From Brevundimonas halotolerans (GTDB taxonomy: Bacteria; Pseudomonadota; Alphaproteobacteria; Caulobacterales; Caulobacteraceae): a stretch of DNA of 64,000 nt. The position numbers were made by a program, and so were the translations under genes. Shown piece after piece: positions 1 through 7,909 of the stretch. The notes under the pieces were generated by a model. It was not told the DNA's origin and ran no database searches. It was given only the letters and a program-made list of their open reading frames with translations. The DNA lies in assembly GCF_003730275.1 (NCBI RefSeq), contig NZ_QTTA01000021.1, positions 62,001 through 126,000 of the forward strand. The letters run 5' to 3'. Each line of letters starts with the position of its first letter. The first letter of the stretch is position 1.

Positions 1-1155
1 CCGAGCAACGTCGCCGCAGGGCCACGGGGCAGTTGCGTAAGGGTCATCAGGCTTGAAAACTTTCCACACATAACAGCCCTCAGGATACGCCCATTGAACT
101 TGGTCGCGACGGGCAAGGGGACTCTTAGAGAATCCAACCTTGATGATCTTTCGATCGCCAATCTCAGCCGCCGATCGGCCGAGCCAGACCGACAGATCGC
201 CTTCCAGCGTGAAGATGTAGAGGTGACGAGGCCCATCGGGTTCACCAACCCAGAAAGGACGGGTAGCCACCGGTCCGGCACGGCCGCTCGAAACGGAGCG
301 TTCAAGGGTTGTGATCGAGGCGTCGATCTCACCAGATCGCCCATAGACGGGAACTTCGTAGACATCGAGGGCGAGAAGTGCGCCGGCTTCCTCCGACGGC
401 ACAGCCACCCCGTCAGAGCCGATGTACTGAGGGTCCGCGCTGGCATAGGCGGACGGTAGTATTTCTTCGATCGGTCTCCAATCCTCGGGCACTACACGCC
501 AAGCTCGAGTTGCCCTGACCGCGTAGGACCACTTGCCGCGTGAGTCGGGATCAGCTTCTTTCTTTGCCCATCGGTCACCGGCGATGAACGCCTGTGCAGG
601 GCCTACCTCGTGCGAAACCTCGAGAATGCCGACGAGTTTGCCGCGCATCCCTTCAGGGCCCTTACCCTTGGTGACGTAGATGGCGACCAACACGCCTGGC
701 CGGGTAGCCCTAAGGAAGTTGTTCCGCTTAGCCTCGCTTGCGAAGCCTATGCAGCCCCAATCAGCCGGATCGAACCCCCAAAACGAGGTCAGCCACACCT
801 GCCGACCGTCGGGCAGTTCGTCTGGCCGTGACGCCAATTCTGGTATGACCGACCAATCGAAGCCAAAGACGCGTTCTTGCTCGGCTTGGACGTCGATATC
901 TCCAAGCCTCGCGCGGATATGGGCCATGGCGTCCTCATCAGGTCGAGTCTTGCCCTTGGGAACTAGGATGAGGGTTAGGGGCGGCAGACCTCGGTCTGCC
1001 AACTCGTGGAGGATGACTTCGAGGTGACGTCCAAGGCCTCTCCCGGTCGGATGTCCCCACCCGACTTGGTCCGCGACCATTTGGTAGGTCACCCGGCTGC
1101 GCTGCATGGCCTTGGCTGCCAAATAGCGCGCGATTTGGGTTTCAATGACGTCCAT
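1..1155 (-). CDS. partial accessory protein: winged-helix-like + EVE/PUA-like + GIY-YIG-like domains
   Basis: An unbroken minus-strand frame of 385 codons runs from ATG at 1155 off the left edge, so the C-terminus is missing. A GGGGAG sequence about 10 nt upstream supports this start. Residues 1-75 (VTYQMVADQVGWGHPTGRGL, then LPPLTLILVPKG) resemble the small winged-helix domain often seen at the N-terminus of accessory proteins. Residues 119-225 (WLTSFWGFDPADWGCIGF, then GKLVGILEV) look like an EVE/PUA-type fold, a known reader of modified bases. Residues 311-365 (HLYIF, then IIKVGFSKSPLARRDQVQ) resemble a GIY-YIG nuclease of the T5orf172/MUG113 kind. Domain calls rest on motif reading only. 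It lies on the element side of a tRNA-derived attachment site and looks less GC-rich than the core genes. A defence role is inference; a phage or regulatory role is possible. Confidence 0.7.
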   Translation of the reverse strand, partial: MDVIETQIARYLAAKAMQRSRVTYQMVADQVGWGHPTGRGLGRHLEVILHELADRGLPPLTLILVPKGKTRPDEDAMAHIRARLGDIDVQAEQERVFGFDWSVIPELASRPDELPDGRQVWLTSFWGFDPADWGCIGFASEAKRNNFLRATRPGVLVAIYVTKGKGPEGMRGKLVGILEVSHEVGPAQAFIAGDRWAKKEADPDSRGKWSYAVRATRAWRVVPEDWRPIEEILPSAYASADPQYIGSDGVAVPSEEAGALLALDVYEVPVYGRSGEIDASITTLERSVSSGRAGPVATRPFWVGEPDGPRHLYIFTLEGDLSVWLGRSAAEIGDRKIIKVGFSKSPLARRDQVQWAYPEGCYVWKVFKPDDPYATAPWPCGDVAR

Positions 1156-1417
1156 GACACCCCGTCTCCCCTGCAATACTGTCTCTCTGACCTCTTCACA
1201 GAACCCCAGCCGCTCCACCACCCCGCGCAAGTCTTTTGCAGGTATGGCGCAGGTGGGATTTCGGCCTAGATCTGAGTTAGCGTTCGTTCGCTAGGAAGCG
1301 CGTGCACCACGCGGTCAGGCCAGATTGGGAAATGTATGGGTGGAGGCCCTCGGATGGGTTTAGATTGTCCGTCAAAGCCATGCCGAGCATAGATCTCTCG
1401 GGTTCCTTTCAGTCGTT

Positions 1418-1462
1418 TTCGTAATGCGGGGGTCAGGTGTTCGAGTCACCTAGGCGGCACCA
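1418..1462 (+). other. tRNA-Thr(CGT) 3' fragment / att site
   Basis: The bases read as anticodon loop TTCGTAA (1418-1424), anticodon 3' stem TGCGG (1425-1429), variable loop GGGTC, T-arm AGGTG-TTCGAGT-CACCT (1435-1451), acceptor 3' strand AGGCGGC (1452-1458), discriminator A and encoded CCA (1460-1462). The anticodon CGT assigns threonine. Upstream there is no matching CCGCA stem strand, D-arm or GCCGCCT acceptor strand, so this is not a working tRNA gene. Tyrosine integrases commonly recombine at the anticodon loop and leave such a displaced 3' half at the distal end of the element; the intact tRNA should then lie to the left of the window. Confidence 0.8.
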
Positions 1463-1471
1463 CCTTCTTCC

Positions 1472-2035
1472 ATGACCCCATCTCCTCTTGTTCGTCATCT
1501 TCCGGCCCTTGCCGCCACCCTCGGCTTCGTGGGGTTGATCGCGCTTGGGGCCCGGGTCGATGTGGCGGTGCCGGGGTCGCCGGTGCCGCAGTCGCTGCAG
1601 ACGCTGGCTGTGCTGGCGGCCGGGCTGGCGCTGGGGCCGCGGTGGGGGCTGGTGGCAGGCCTTCTATATCTTGGGGCGGGGGCGCTGGGCCTGCCGGTGT
1701 TTGCGGGCGGGGCCTCGGGCCTGTCGGCGCTTTCCGGGCCGACCGTCGGCTATCTGGTCGGGTTTCCGCTGGCGGCGCTGCTGGTCGGGATCGGGAGCCG
1801 CACCCTGTCCCCCGGCCCCGTGTGGCGTACCATGCTGCTCGGCTTCGGCCTCGGGCTGGCCGGTCATCTGTTGATTTTGGCGCTTGGCTGGGCGGGTCTC
1901 AGCCTCAGGATTGGCGCATCCGAGGCCCTTTCGGCGGGCGTCACGCCCTTCCTGTGGGGCATGGCGGTCAAGTCGGCGGCGCTGGTGCTGAGCGCGTCGC
2001 TGCTGCTCGCCCTACGAGACCGCTTGAACATATAA
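1472..2035 (+). CDS. bioY: biotin transporter BioY
   Basis: This 187-residue integral membrane protein matches BioY, the substrate-binding S-component of ECF-type biotin transporters. Most of the chain is hydrophobic, with about six membrane segments. The family pattern is visible in [21 protein letters not shown] near residues 35-55 and in the glycine-rich [16 protein letters not shown] that follows. No EcfA/EcfT genes lie next to it; solitary BioY proteins are known to work alone or with a shared energizing module. It begins only 9 bp after the tRNA-Thr fragment, so its original upstream neighbour was the tRNA gene. Its last codons overlap the palindrome in front of metK. Confidence 0.92.
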   Translation: MTPSPLVRHLPALAATLGFVGLIALGARVDVAVPGSPVPQSLQTLAVLAAGLALGPRWGLVAGLLYLGAGALGLPVFAGGASGLSALSGPTVGYLVGFPLAALLVGIGSRTLSPGPVWRTMLLGFGLGLAGHLLILALGWAGLSLRIGASEALSAGVTPFLWGMAVKSAALVLSASLLLALRDRLNI

Positions 2036-2050
2036 GCATATCTTTATATG
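2029..2050 (+). promoter_or_regulatory. putative SahR/SamR-type operator upstream of metK
   Basis: A 22-bp near-perfect palindrome has outer arms CATATAA (2029-2035) and TTATATG (2044-2050) around a central ATAT, with two mismatched positions per half. It covers the bioY stop codon and lies 31 bp before the metK start. ArsR-family regulators SahR/SamR are known to control SAM-cycle genes in Proteobacteria through AT-rich palindromes of this sort. Assignment to that regulator is inference; the palindrome itself is directly visible and striking in a GC-rich context. Confidence 0.6.
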
Positions 2051-2081
2051 TCTGCGGCTCCTGTCATGCGGAGTTCGCCCC

Positions 2082-3272
2082 TTGTCCCGTACCTCCTTCC
2101 ATTTCACCTCGGAAAGCGTCTCCGAGGGACACCCCGACAAGGTCGCCGACCGCATCTCGGACACCATCGTCGACCTGTTCCTGTCTAAGGATCCCGAGGC
2201 GCGCGTCGCCTGCGAGACCCTGACCACCACCAATCGCGTGGTGCTGGCCGGCGAGATCCGCGGCAAGGGCATCTGGGAGAACGGCGCCTGGGCCCCCGGC
2301 ATCGAGGCCGAGATCGAGACGGCCGTGCGCGCGGCGGTCAAGGACATCGGCTATGAGCAGGATGGCTTCCACTGGGAGACGTTCGAGTTCTCCAACTATC
2401 TGCACGGCCAGTCGGTCGACATCGCCGTTGGCGTCGACGCCGCCGAGGGCAAGGACGAGGGCGCGGGCGATCAGGGCATCATGTTCGGCTATGCCTCGAA
2501 CGAAACGCCCGAGCTGATGCCGGCCACCCTGGCCTACAGCCACCGCATCCTGCGCCGTCTGGCCGAGCTGCGTCACGGCGGCGAAAAGGCGCTGGAGCCC
2601 GACGCCAAGAGCCAGGTCACCCTGTTCTATGAGAACGGCCTGCCGGTGCGCGCCACCTCGATCGTCGTCTCGACCCAGCACGCCAAGGGGATGTCGCAGG
2701 GCGATGTGGCGGCCCTGGTCAAGCCGGTGGTCGAAGACGTCCTGCCCAAGGGCTTCATCACCAATGAGACCGTCTGGCACATCAATCCGACCGGCGTGTT
2801 CGAGATCGGTGGCCCCGACGGCGACTCGGGCCTGACCGGCCGCAAGATCATCGTCGACACCTATGGCGGGGCGGCCCCCCATGGTGGCGGCGCCTTCTCC
2901 GGCAAAGACCCGACCAAGGTTGACCGGTCGGCGGCCTATGCCTGCCGCTATCTGGCCAAGAATGTCGTTGCCGCGGGCCTCGCCGACCGCTGCACCCTGC
3001 AGCTCAGCTATGCCATCGGTGTCGCCAAGCCCCAGTCGATCCACGTCGACCTGCACGGCACGGGCAAGATCTCCGAGACGGTGCTGGAAGAGAAACTGCT
3101 GGGCCTGATCGGCGGCGGCACCCCGCGCGCCATCCGCGAGCACCTGGGCCTGAACAAACCCATCTATGCCCGCACCGCCGCCTACGGCCATTTCGGCCGC
3201 GAACCCGAGGCTGACGGCGGCTTCTCGTGGGAAAAGACCGATCTGGTCGATCAGCTGAAGGCGCTGGCCTGA
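2082..3272 (+). CDS. metK: S-adenosylmethionine synthetase
   Basis: MetK makes S-adenosylmethionine from methionine and ATP in the cytoplasm. At 396 residues it has family length and shows the hallmarks [20 protein letters not shown] (residues 6-25), [10 protein letters not shown], and the glycine-rich [20 protein letters not shown] loop. The TTG at 2082 is the preferred start: GGAG at 2070-2073 sits 8 nt upstream and the protein begins exactly at the family N-terminus. The upstream palindrome at 2029-2050 suggests control by a SAM- or SAH-sensing repressor. trmB, a SAM-using enzyme, follows after a repeat element. Confidence 0.97.
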   Translation: MSRTSFHFTSESVSEGHPDKVADRISDTIVDLFLSKDPEARVACETLTTTNRVVLAGEIRGKGIWENGAWAPGIEAEIETAVRAAVKDIGYEQDGFHWETFEFSNYLHGQSVDIAVGVDAAEGKDEGAGDQGIMFGYASNETPELMPATLAYSHRILRRLAELRHGGEKALEPDAKSQVTLFYENGLPVRATSIVVSTQHAKGMSQGDVAALVKPVVEDVLPKGFITNETVWHINPTGVFEIGGPDGDSGLTGRKIIVDTYGGAAPHGGGAFSGKDPTKVDRSAAYACRYLAKNVVAAGLADRCTLQLSYAIGVAKPQSIHVDLHGTGKISETVLEEKLLGLIGGGTPRAIREHLGLNKPIYARTAAYGHFGREPEADGGFSWEKTDLVDQLKALA

Positions 3273-3276
3273 AGAA

Positions 3277-3403
3277 AGTGGCGAGTAGCGAGTGGCGAGT
3301 GGCGAGACCCTTTCAACCCACCCGGTGACGCCCTATGGCTGGCACGCCTGCTGAGCCGTACGCCGGTTTGGAACCGCAGCGCCTTCCTCGCCACTCGCCA
3401 CTC
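3277..3403. repeat. GAGTGGC inverted-repeat element, copy 1
   Basis: Tandem GAGTGGC heptads at 3277-3306 are followed 80 bp later by the complementary CTCGCCACTCGCCACTC at 3387-3403; 17 nt pair perfectly with 3290-3306. The element fills nearly all of the metK-trmB gap. A second copy of the same design occurs at 30074-30197, so this is a dispersed family in the genome. In RNA it would fold into a long stem with an 80-nt loop just ahead of the trmB start. Confidence 0.85.
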
Positions 3404-3410
3404 AGAACCC

Positions 3411-4115
3411 ATGTCCGACCCCTCTTCCCACGGCCCGATCCGCAGCTTTGGCCGCATCAAGTCGCGCGCGCTGAAGCCGCGTCAGGCGGCGCTGTTCGAC
3501 ACCCTGTTGCCCACGGTCGCCTTGCCGGACCCGGCGAACGGACCGCTGGACCCCGCCGCGATCATGCCCGGTGCCAAACAGGTCTGGCTGGAGATCGGCT
3601 TTGGCGGGGGCGAGCATCTGGCGGGTCAGGCCGCGCGCCACCCCGACACCTTGATGATCGGCTGCGAGCCCTTTCTGAACGGCGTCGGCTCAGCCTTGCG
3701 CCACATCGAGGAGGGCGGGCTGAAGAATGTCCGCATCCATGCCGACGACGCGCGCGCGGTGCTGGCGGCCCTGCCGGACACCTCGGTCGATCATGTGCTG
3801 ATCCTGTTTCCCGACCCCTGGCCCAAGGCGCGCCATGCCAAGCGCCGTCTGGTCCAGGCCGATGTGGCCGCCGAACTGGCCCGCATCCTGAAGGTGGGCG
3901 GCAAGCTGCGCTTCGTCACCGACTGGAAGGCCTATGCTGACTGGGCGCTGGCGCGGTTTCTGGAAACGCCGGGCCTCGTCTGGATGGCCGAGGCCGCCGA
4001 CGACTGGCGCAACGCGCCCGCCGATCACATCCGGACGCGCTATGAGGACAAGCACCTGGGCGATACCGAGCCGGTCTTTTTGCTCTTCGAGCGACGGGCG
4101 GCACCGGCGGCCTGA
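3411..4115 (+). CDS. trmB: tRNA (guanine-N7-)-methyltransferase
   Basis: TrmB methylates N7 of G46 in the variable loop of tRNAs using SAM. The 234-residue protein has the SAM-binding motif WLEIGFGGGEHL (about residues 59-70), followed by MIGCEPFLNG and the family signature LFPDPWPKARHAKRRL, then a C-terminal TRYEDKHLGDTEPVF segment. The start ATG at 3411 lies 7 bp after the right arm of the GAGTGGC repeat, so the repeat may influence translation. The 3' end overlaps the convergent phosphatase gene by 76 bp. Confidence 0.95.
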   Translation: MSDPSSHGPIRSFGRIKSRALKPRQAALFDTLLPTVALPDPANGPLDPAAIMPGAKQVWLEIGFGGGEHLAGQAARHPDTLMIGCEPFLNGVGSALRHIEEGGLKNVRIHADDARAVLAALPDTSVDHVLILFPDPWPKARHAKRRLVQADVAAELARILKVGGKLRFVTDWKAYADWALARFLETPGLVWMAEAADDWRNAPADHIRTRYEDKHLGDTEPVFLLFERRAAPAA

Positions 4116-4591
4116 CGCTCGGCAAAGGCGTGAATGAAGGCGTACTGGCTGTCCATCTCGGGCACGGTGCGACCACGCGCGGCCCCGACCTTGAGCACCG
4201 CCTCGTCCGGGTGCAGCCCCCCGGCGATCAGCAGGCAGCAGGCCAGGGTCGGCGCCCGGCCCAGACCGGCATTGCAGTGGATCACCATTCGCTCGCCGGC
4301 CAGCAGTTGCTTGCGCAGCTTCTTCACCAGACGGTCGAAGGCCGGCACATCGGCGGGAATGTCATGGTCGGGCACCGGCAGGTTGTCGAAGGCGACGCCG
4401 TGCGCGGCGCACACCTCGGCCTCGCGGACAATGTCCAGCCGCTCGACCTCCTCGGGCTCCAACAGGGTCACGACCCGGTCGACATAGCCCAGATTGGCGA
4501 CCAGCACGGCCTCCATCGCCTCGCCCCCGGGCGGGCGGCGCGAGATGCCGAGGCTGCCGGGCGTGTCCTGCGGTATCCAGTGAATCTCCAT
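4040..4591 (-). CDS. dual-specificity/tyrosine phosphatase-like protein
   Basis: The protein carries the Cys-based phosphatase signature HCNAGLGR (Cys106, Arg112) in the context ERMVIHCNAGLGRAPTLACC, and a likely general acid Asp75 in PVPDHDIPAD. At 183 residues it is a stand-alone catalytic domain. ATG 4591 is chosen because AGAGG lies 8 nt upstream; a longer frame to 4678 lacks such a site. The target could be a phosphoprotein, phosphoinositide-like compound or nucleotide; the sequence does not say. The last 76 bp run antisense to the end of trmB, so the lysine/arginine-rich tail is encoded opposite trmB. Confidence 0.8.
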   Translation of the reverse strand: MEIHWIPQDTPGSLGISRRPPGGEAMEAVLVANLGYVDRVVTLLEPEEVERLDIVREAEVCAAHGVAFDNLPVPDHDIPADVPAFDRLVKKLRKQLLAGERMVIHCNAGLGRAPTLACCLLIAGGLHPDEAVLKVGAARGRTVPEMDSQYAFIHAFAERQAAGAARRSKSKKTGSVSPRCLSS

Positions 4592-4640
4592 GAGATGGCC
4601 TCTAGGCGAGCCGACGAAAAAAGCAAACACCCCAAGGGGG

Positions 4641-4669
4641 CTGACAAGCCGTGTCGGGGGCGCTATACG
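4641..4669 (+). promoter_or_regulatory. sigma-70-type promoter for the rimP-nusA operon leader
   Basis: CTGACA (4641-4646) and TATACG (4664-4669) are separated by exactly 17 bp, close to the housekeeping consensus. Transcription would begin near 4676 and run through the hairpin and T-run at 4713-4746 before reaching rimP at 4764. It lies in the gap between the divergent phosphatase gene and rimP. The assignment is by inspection. Confidence 0.55.
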
Positions 4670-4712
4670 GCGGGCCACATCGTTAGACCGGCGTCAAACG
4701 GCGTCGTGATCA

Positions 4713-4746
4713 AGCGGCGGCCCTGAGACGGTCGGCCGCTTTTTTT
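4713..4746 (+). terminator. intrinsic terminator / possible attenuator before rimP
   Basis: GCGGCC (4717-4722) pairs with GGCCGC (4734-4739) across an 11-nt loop and is followed by seven T residues (4740-4746). It ends 17 bp before the rimP start and after the promoter at 4641-4669, so it would stop a leader RNA of about 70 nt. It may also block read-through from trmB. Premature termination in front of the nusA operon is known in other bacteria, where NusA influences its own expression. Confidence 0.75.
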
Positions 4747-4763
4747 ATTGGAGTACGCCCCGC

Positions 4764-5327
4764 GTGCGCGCCAGGACCGCCGAAGACCGCGCCCTGATCG
4801 AGATGATCGACCCCGTCGCCGAGACGCTGGGGCTGGCAGTGGTGCGCGTGAGGCTGATGGGCGGCACCCTGCGCCGTCGCCTGCAGGTCATGGCCGAACG
4901 CCCTGCCGACAACGACATTTCGGTCGAGGAATGCGCCCGGCTGAGCCGCGCAATTTCCGAAGTGTTCGATGCCGCCGACCCGATCGCCGGGGAATATCTG
5001 CTGGAGGTCTCCTCGCCCGGTATCGACCGGCCACTGACCCGGCTGTCCGATTTCGACCTGTTCGAGGGCTATGAGGCGCGACTGGAAACCGATCGCATGA
5101 TCGAGGGCCGCAAGCGCTTCAAGGGCACGCTGGCCGGCACCGACGAGGGCAATGTCGCCATCGACCTGGACGGCGAGACCGATACCGCCCTGATCCCCTT
5201 TGACTGGCTGATCGATGCCAAGCTGGTCCTGACCGACGAACTGCTGAAGGCGGGGGCTGAAAAGCGCGCCGCCCGCAATGCTTCCGATCCTGACGCTGAC
5301 ACCCACTCTACCGACTCCGAGGACTGA
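4764..5327 (+). CDS. rimP: ribosome maturation factor RimP
   Basis: RimP assists 30S subunit assembly. The 187-residue protein shows the family blocks [20 protein letters not shown] near the N-terminus, then [23 protein letters not shown] and [18 protein letters not shown] in the first domain, and an Sm-like C-terminal domain ([19 protein letters not shown]). GTG 4764 is chosen because GGAG at 4750-4753 precedes it by 10 nt and a terminator lies immediately upstream. It is the first gene of rimP-nusA-ylxR-infB, with 3 bp separating it from nusA. Confidence 0.95.
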   Translation: MRARTAEDRALIEMIDPVAETLGLAVVRVRLMGGTLRRRLQVMAERPADNDISVEECARLSRAISEVFDAADPIAGEYLLEVSSPGIDRPLTRLSDFDLFEGYEARLETDRMIEGRKRFKGTLAGTDEGNVAIDLDGETDTALIPFDWLIDAKLVLTDELLKAGAEKRAARNASDPDADTHSTDSED

Positions 5328-5330
5328 CCC

Positions 5331-7094
5331 ATGGCCGTGACCGGCGTTTCCGCAAACCGACTCGAACTGCTCCAGATCGCCCAGGCGGTGGCCCAGGAGA
5401 AGAATATCGACAAGGAGATCGTCATCGAGGCGATCGAAGAGGCCATCCAGAAGGGCGCCAAGTCGCGCTATGGCGCCCATCACGACATCCGCGCCGCCCT
5501 GGACCCCAAGACCGGCGAGCTGGCCCTGACGCGTCACGTCACCATCGTCGAGGACGACTGGCAGCCCGAGGACGAGCTGGAAGAGTTCAATGACTCGGCC
5601 ATGGTGCGCCTCAAGGATGCGCTCAAGCGCGACCCCGAGGCCGTGGTCGGCAAGGAATATATCGAGGAGCTGCCGCCGTTCGAATTCGGCCGCGTCCAGA
5701 CCCAGATGGCCCGACAGGTCGTCACCGGTAAGGTGCGCGAGGCCGAGCGCGCCAACCAGTATGAAGAGTTCAAGGATCGCGTCGGCGAGATCGTCAACGG
5801 CACCGTCAAGCGCGTCGAATACGGCAATACCGTCGTCGATCTGGGTCGGGGCGAGGGCATCATGCGCCGCAATGACTCGATCCCGCGCGAGCTGTTCAAC
5901 ATCGGCGACCGCATCCGCACCTACATCTATGACGTCCGGCCCGAGGCCAAGGGCCCGCAGGTCATGCTGTCACGCGCCCATCCCGGCTTCATGGCCAAGC
6001 TGTTCGCCCAGGAAGTGCCCGAGGTCTATGACGGCGTGATCGAGATCCGCGCCGCCGCCCGCGACGCCGGTTCGCGCGCCAAGATGGCCGTCCTGTCCAA
6101 CGACTCCTCCATCGACCCCGTCGGCGCCTGCGTCGGCATGCGCGGCTCGCGCGTGCAGGCGGTCGTCGCCGAGCTGCAGGGTGAAAAGATCGACATCATC
6201 CAGTGGAACCCGGACGAGCCGACCTTCATCGTCAACGCCCTGGCCCCGGCCGAAGTGTCCAAGGTCGTGCTGGACGAAGAGGCCGACCGCGTCGAGGTGG
6301 TGGTGCCCGACGAACAGCTGTCGCTGGCCATCGGCCGTCGCGGCCAGAACGTGCGCCTCGCCTCGCAGCTGACCGGCTGGCAGATCGACATCATCACCGA
6401 GACCCAGGACTCCGAGCGTCGCCAGCGCGAGTTCGCCGAGCGCACCACCCTGTTCCAGGAAGCCCTGGACGTGGACGAGGTCATCGCCCAGCTGCTGGTC
6501 ACCGAAGGCTTTGCCACGGTCGAGGATCTGGCCTTCGTCGAGCCCTATGAAATCTCGGATATTGAAGGCTTCGACGAGGAAACCGCCGAGGAACTGCAGG
6601 CCCGCGCCCGCGATTTTCTCGACAAGCAGGCTCAGGCCCTGGATGCCCGCCGCAAGGAGCTGGGCGTCGAGGACGGCGTGCTGGAGGTTCCCGGCGTGAC
6701 CCTGCCGATGGCGGTGGCGCTGGGCGAGAATGGCGTGAAGACGGTCGAGGATCTGGCCGATCTGGCCACGGACGAAATCCGCGGCGGCTACGAGATGAAG
6801 AACGGCGAGCGGGTCAAGGTGCCCGGCGTGCTGGAAAGCTTCAGCCTGGCCCAGGAAGACGCCGAAATGCTGATCCTGCAGGCCCGTGTGGCCGCCGGCT
6901 GGATCGATGCCTCGGAACTGCCGCAGCCCGAGCCCGAGCCCGAATATGAGGCCGAAGAGGGCGAGGACGGCGAGGAGTCCTACGACGCCGATACCGTCTT
7001 TGCCGGGTCGAACACCGACGACGAAACGGTAGAGGAAGGCGAGGGTGAGATCCTCGACGCCCTCGACGCCGACCTCGACGACCGCGACGCGTGA
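5331..7094 (+). CDS. nusA: transcription termination/antitermination factor NusA
   Basis: NusA binds RNA polymerase and controls pausing, termination and antitermination. The 587 residues contain the N-terminal polymerase-binding domain (1-130), the S1 domain (about 135-205, [20 protein letters not shown]), KH1 and KH2 (about 230-350, [18 protein letters not shown] and [20 protein letters not shown]), then helix-hairpin-helix repeats (about 380-530) and a very acidic tail. The C-terminal repeats are typical of proteobacterial NusA. It sits 3 bp after rimP and 18 bp before the ylxR-like gene. Confidence 0.97.
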   Translation: MAVTGVSANRLELLQIAQAVAQEKNIDKEIVIEAIEEAIQKGAKSRYGAHHDIRAALDPKTGELALTRHVTIVEDDWQPEDELEEFNDSAMVRLKDALKRDPEAVVGKEYIEELPPFEFGRVQTQMARQVVTGKVREAERANQYEEFKDRVGEIVNGTVKRVEYGNTVVDLGRGEGIMRRNDSIPRELFNIGDRIRTYIYDVRPEAKGPQVMLSRAHPGFMAKLFAQEVPEVYDGVIEIRAAARDAGSRAKMAVLSNDSSIDPVGACVGMRGSRVQAVVAELQGEKIDIIQWNPDEPTFIVNALAPAEVSKVVLDEEADRVEVVVPDEQLSLAIGRRGQNVRLASQLTGWQIDIITETQDSERRQREFAERTTLFQEALDVDEVIAQLLVTEGFATVEDLAFVEPYEISDIEGFDEETAEELQARARDFLDKQAQALDARRKELGVEDGVLEVPGVTLPMAVALGENGVKTVEDLADLATDEIRGGYEMKNGERVKVPGVLESFSLAQEDAEMLILQARVAAGWIDASELPQPEPEPEYEAEEGEDGEESYDADTVFAGSNTDDETVEEGEGEILDALDADLDDRDA

Positions 7095-7112
7095 TGGGAG
7101 ACCGGACCGTCC

Positions 7113-7829
7113 ATGGGGCTCGCCGAAGCACAGGCTGAACGGGAACGCCGCGATCTGGTCACGCGCCAGGTCATGGACGAGTCTGCCCTGATCCGCTTCG
7201 TCGTGGGCCCGGACGGTCAGGTCGTGCCCGATCTGGCGCGCAAGCTGCCGGGCCGTGGCCTGTGGGTGGCCGCCGACCGCGCCTCGATCACAGCGGCCGG
7301 CAAGGGCCTGTTCTCACGGGCCGCCAAGGCCCCGGTCCAGGCCTCTCCCGAGCTGGCCGATCAGGTTGAAAGCCTGCTTGTCCGGCGCTGTCTGGAACAA
7401 CTGGGGCTTGCCCGACGCGAAGGCGTGCTTATCTCCGGCTTCGAGAAATCGGCCGCTGCGATCAAGGGCGGCCGGGCCGCCTGGCTGGTCGAGGCCGCCG
7501 ATGGCGCGCGCGACGGACGCCAGCGTCTGATGGCCCTCATGCGACACACGCCTCGCCCCGTGGGCCTGTGCGGTGCATTCGGGGCGGAAGAATTGAGTTT
7601 GGCCCTGGGGCTGGAAAATGCGATACACAGCGTGCTGCTTGCAGGCGGACGCGCGGATCGCTGGGCCCTTGAGGTCAACAGATTGGCGGGTTTTCGTCCG
7701 CTTCATCCGCGGGAGTGGGATCGGGCCGGGCCCGGCCACACCTCCGGGGACGGACCGAACGACCCTTGTGACGATGGGCTCCCTGGTGGGCCCGGGCAGG
7801 CTGTGGACGGGCAGGGTTCCGACTCCTGA
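7113..7829 (+). CDS. YlxR (DUF448)-L7Ae-like RNA-binding fusion protein
   Basis: The N-terminal 90 residues carry the YlxR/DUF448 pattern ([20 protein letters not shown], then [10 protein letters not shown]), and residues about 95-195 read as an L7Ae/L30e-like RNA-binding domain ([21 protein letters not shown]). In many bacteria these are two adjacent small proteins, YlxR and YlxQ, placed between nusA and infB; in alphaproteobacteria a single fused protein is common. The YlxR cysteine of the usual CIVT/R motif is replaced here by DLVTR. The last 40 residues are low-complexity and Gly/Asp/Pro-rich. Confidence 0.85.
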   Translation: MGLAEAQAERERRDLVTRQVMDESALIRFVVGPDGQVVPDLARKLPGRGLWVAADRASITAAGKGLFSRAAKAPVQASPELADQVESLLVRRCLEQLGLARREGVLISGFEKSAAAIKGGRAAWLVEAADGARDGRQRLMALMRHTPRPVGLCGAFGAEELSLALGLENAIHSVLLAGGRADRWALEVNRLAGFRPLHPREWDRAGPGHTSGDGPNDPCDDGLPGGPGQAVDGQGSDS

Positions 7830-7909
7830 AAGGGAGGCGGGGCGCGCTCGCCCTTTTGTGTTTGATACGTGGCGTCGGGATTGTCCCGGCGTCCAGACGA
7901 AGCGACCGG

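Larger units (their letters stand above)
1..1462. mobile_element. distal end of an integrated genomic island (tRNA-Thr site)
   Basis: Everything left of the tRNA fragment at 1418-1462 is read as the end of an integrated element extending beyond the window. Support is the isolated tRNA 3' half, the accessory-type gene at 1-1155, and the abrupt change to conserved chromosomal genes at 1472. No integrase is visible here. The 262 bases at 1156-1417 hold the upstream region of the accessory gene; I see no convincing further gene, tRNA 5' half or clear repeat in them. Confidence 0.6.

Noticed and set aside
94-1269. Several plus-strand open frames of 73-121 codons across the left edge
   Set aside because: They are shadows of the continuous 385-codon minus-strand frame, have no ribosome-binding sites and no recognisable motifs.
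1380-1462. An intact tRNA gene
   Set aside because: Only the 3' half folds; the 5' acceptor strand, D-arm and anticodon 5' stem are missing upstream.
2029-2081. SAM riboswitch upstream of metK
   Set aside because: Only about 46 nt lie between the bioY stop and metK, with no SAM-II or SAM-I core visible; a DNA operator explains the palindrome better.
3277-3306. CRISPR array or simple tandem repeat for the GAGTGGC units
   Set aside because: Units are 7 bp with no spacers, and the complementary array downstream shows an inverted-repeat element instead.
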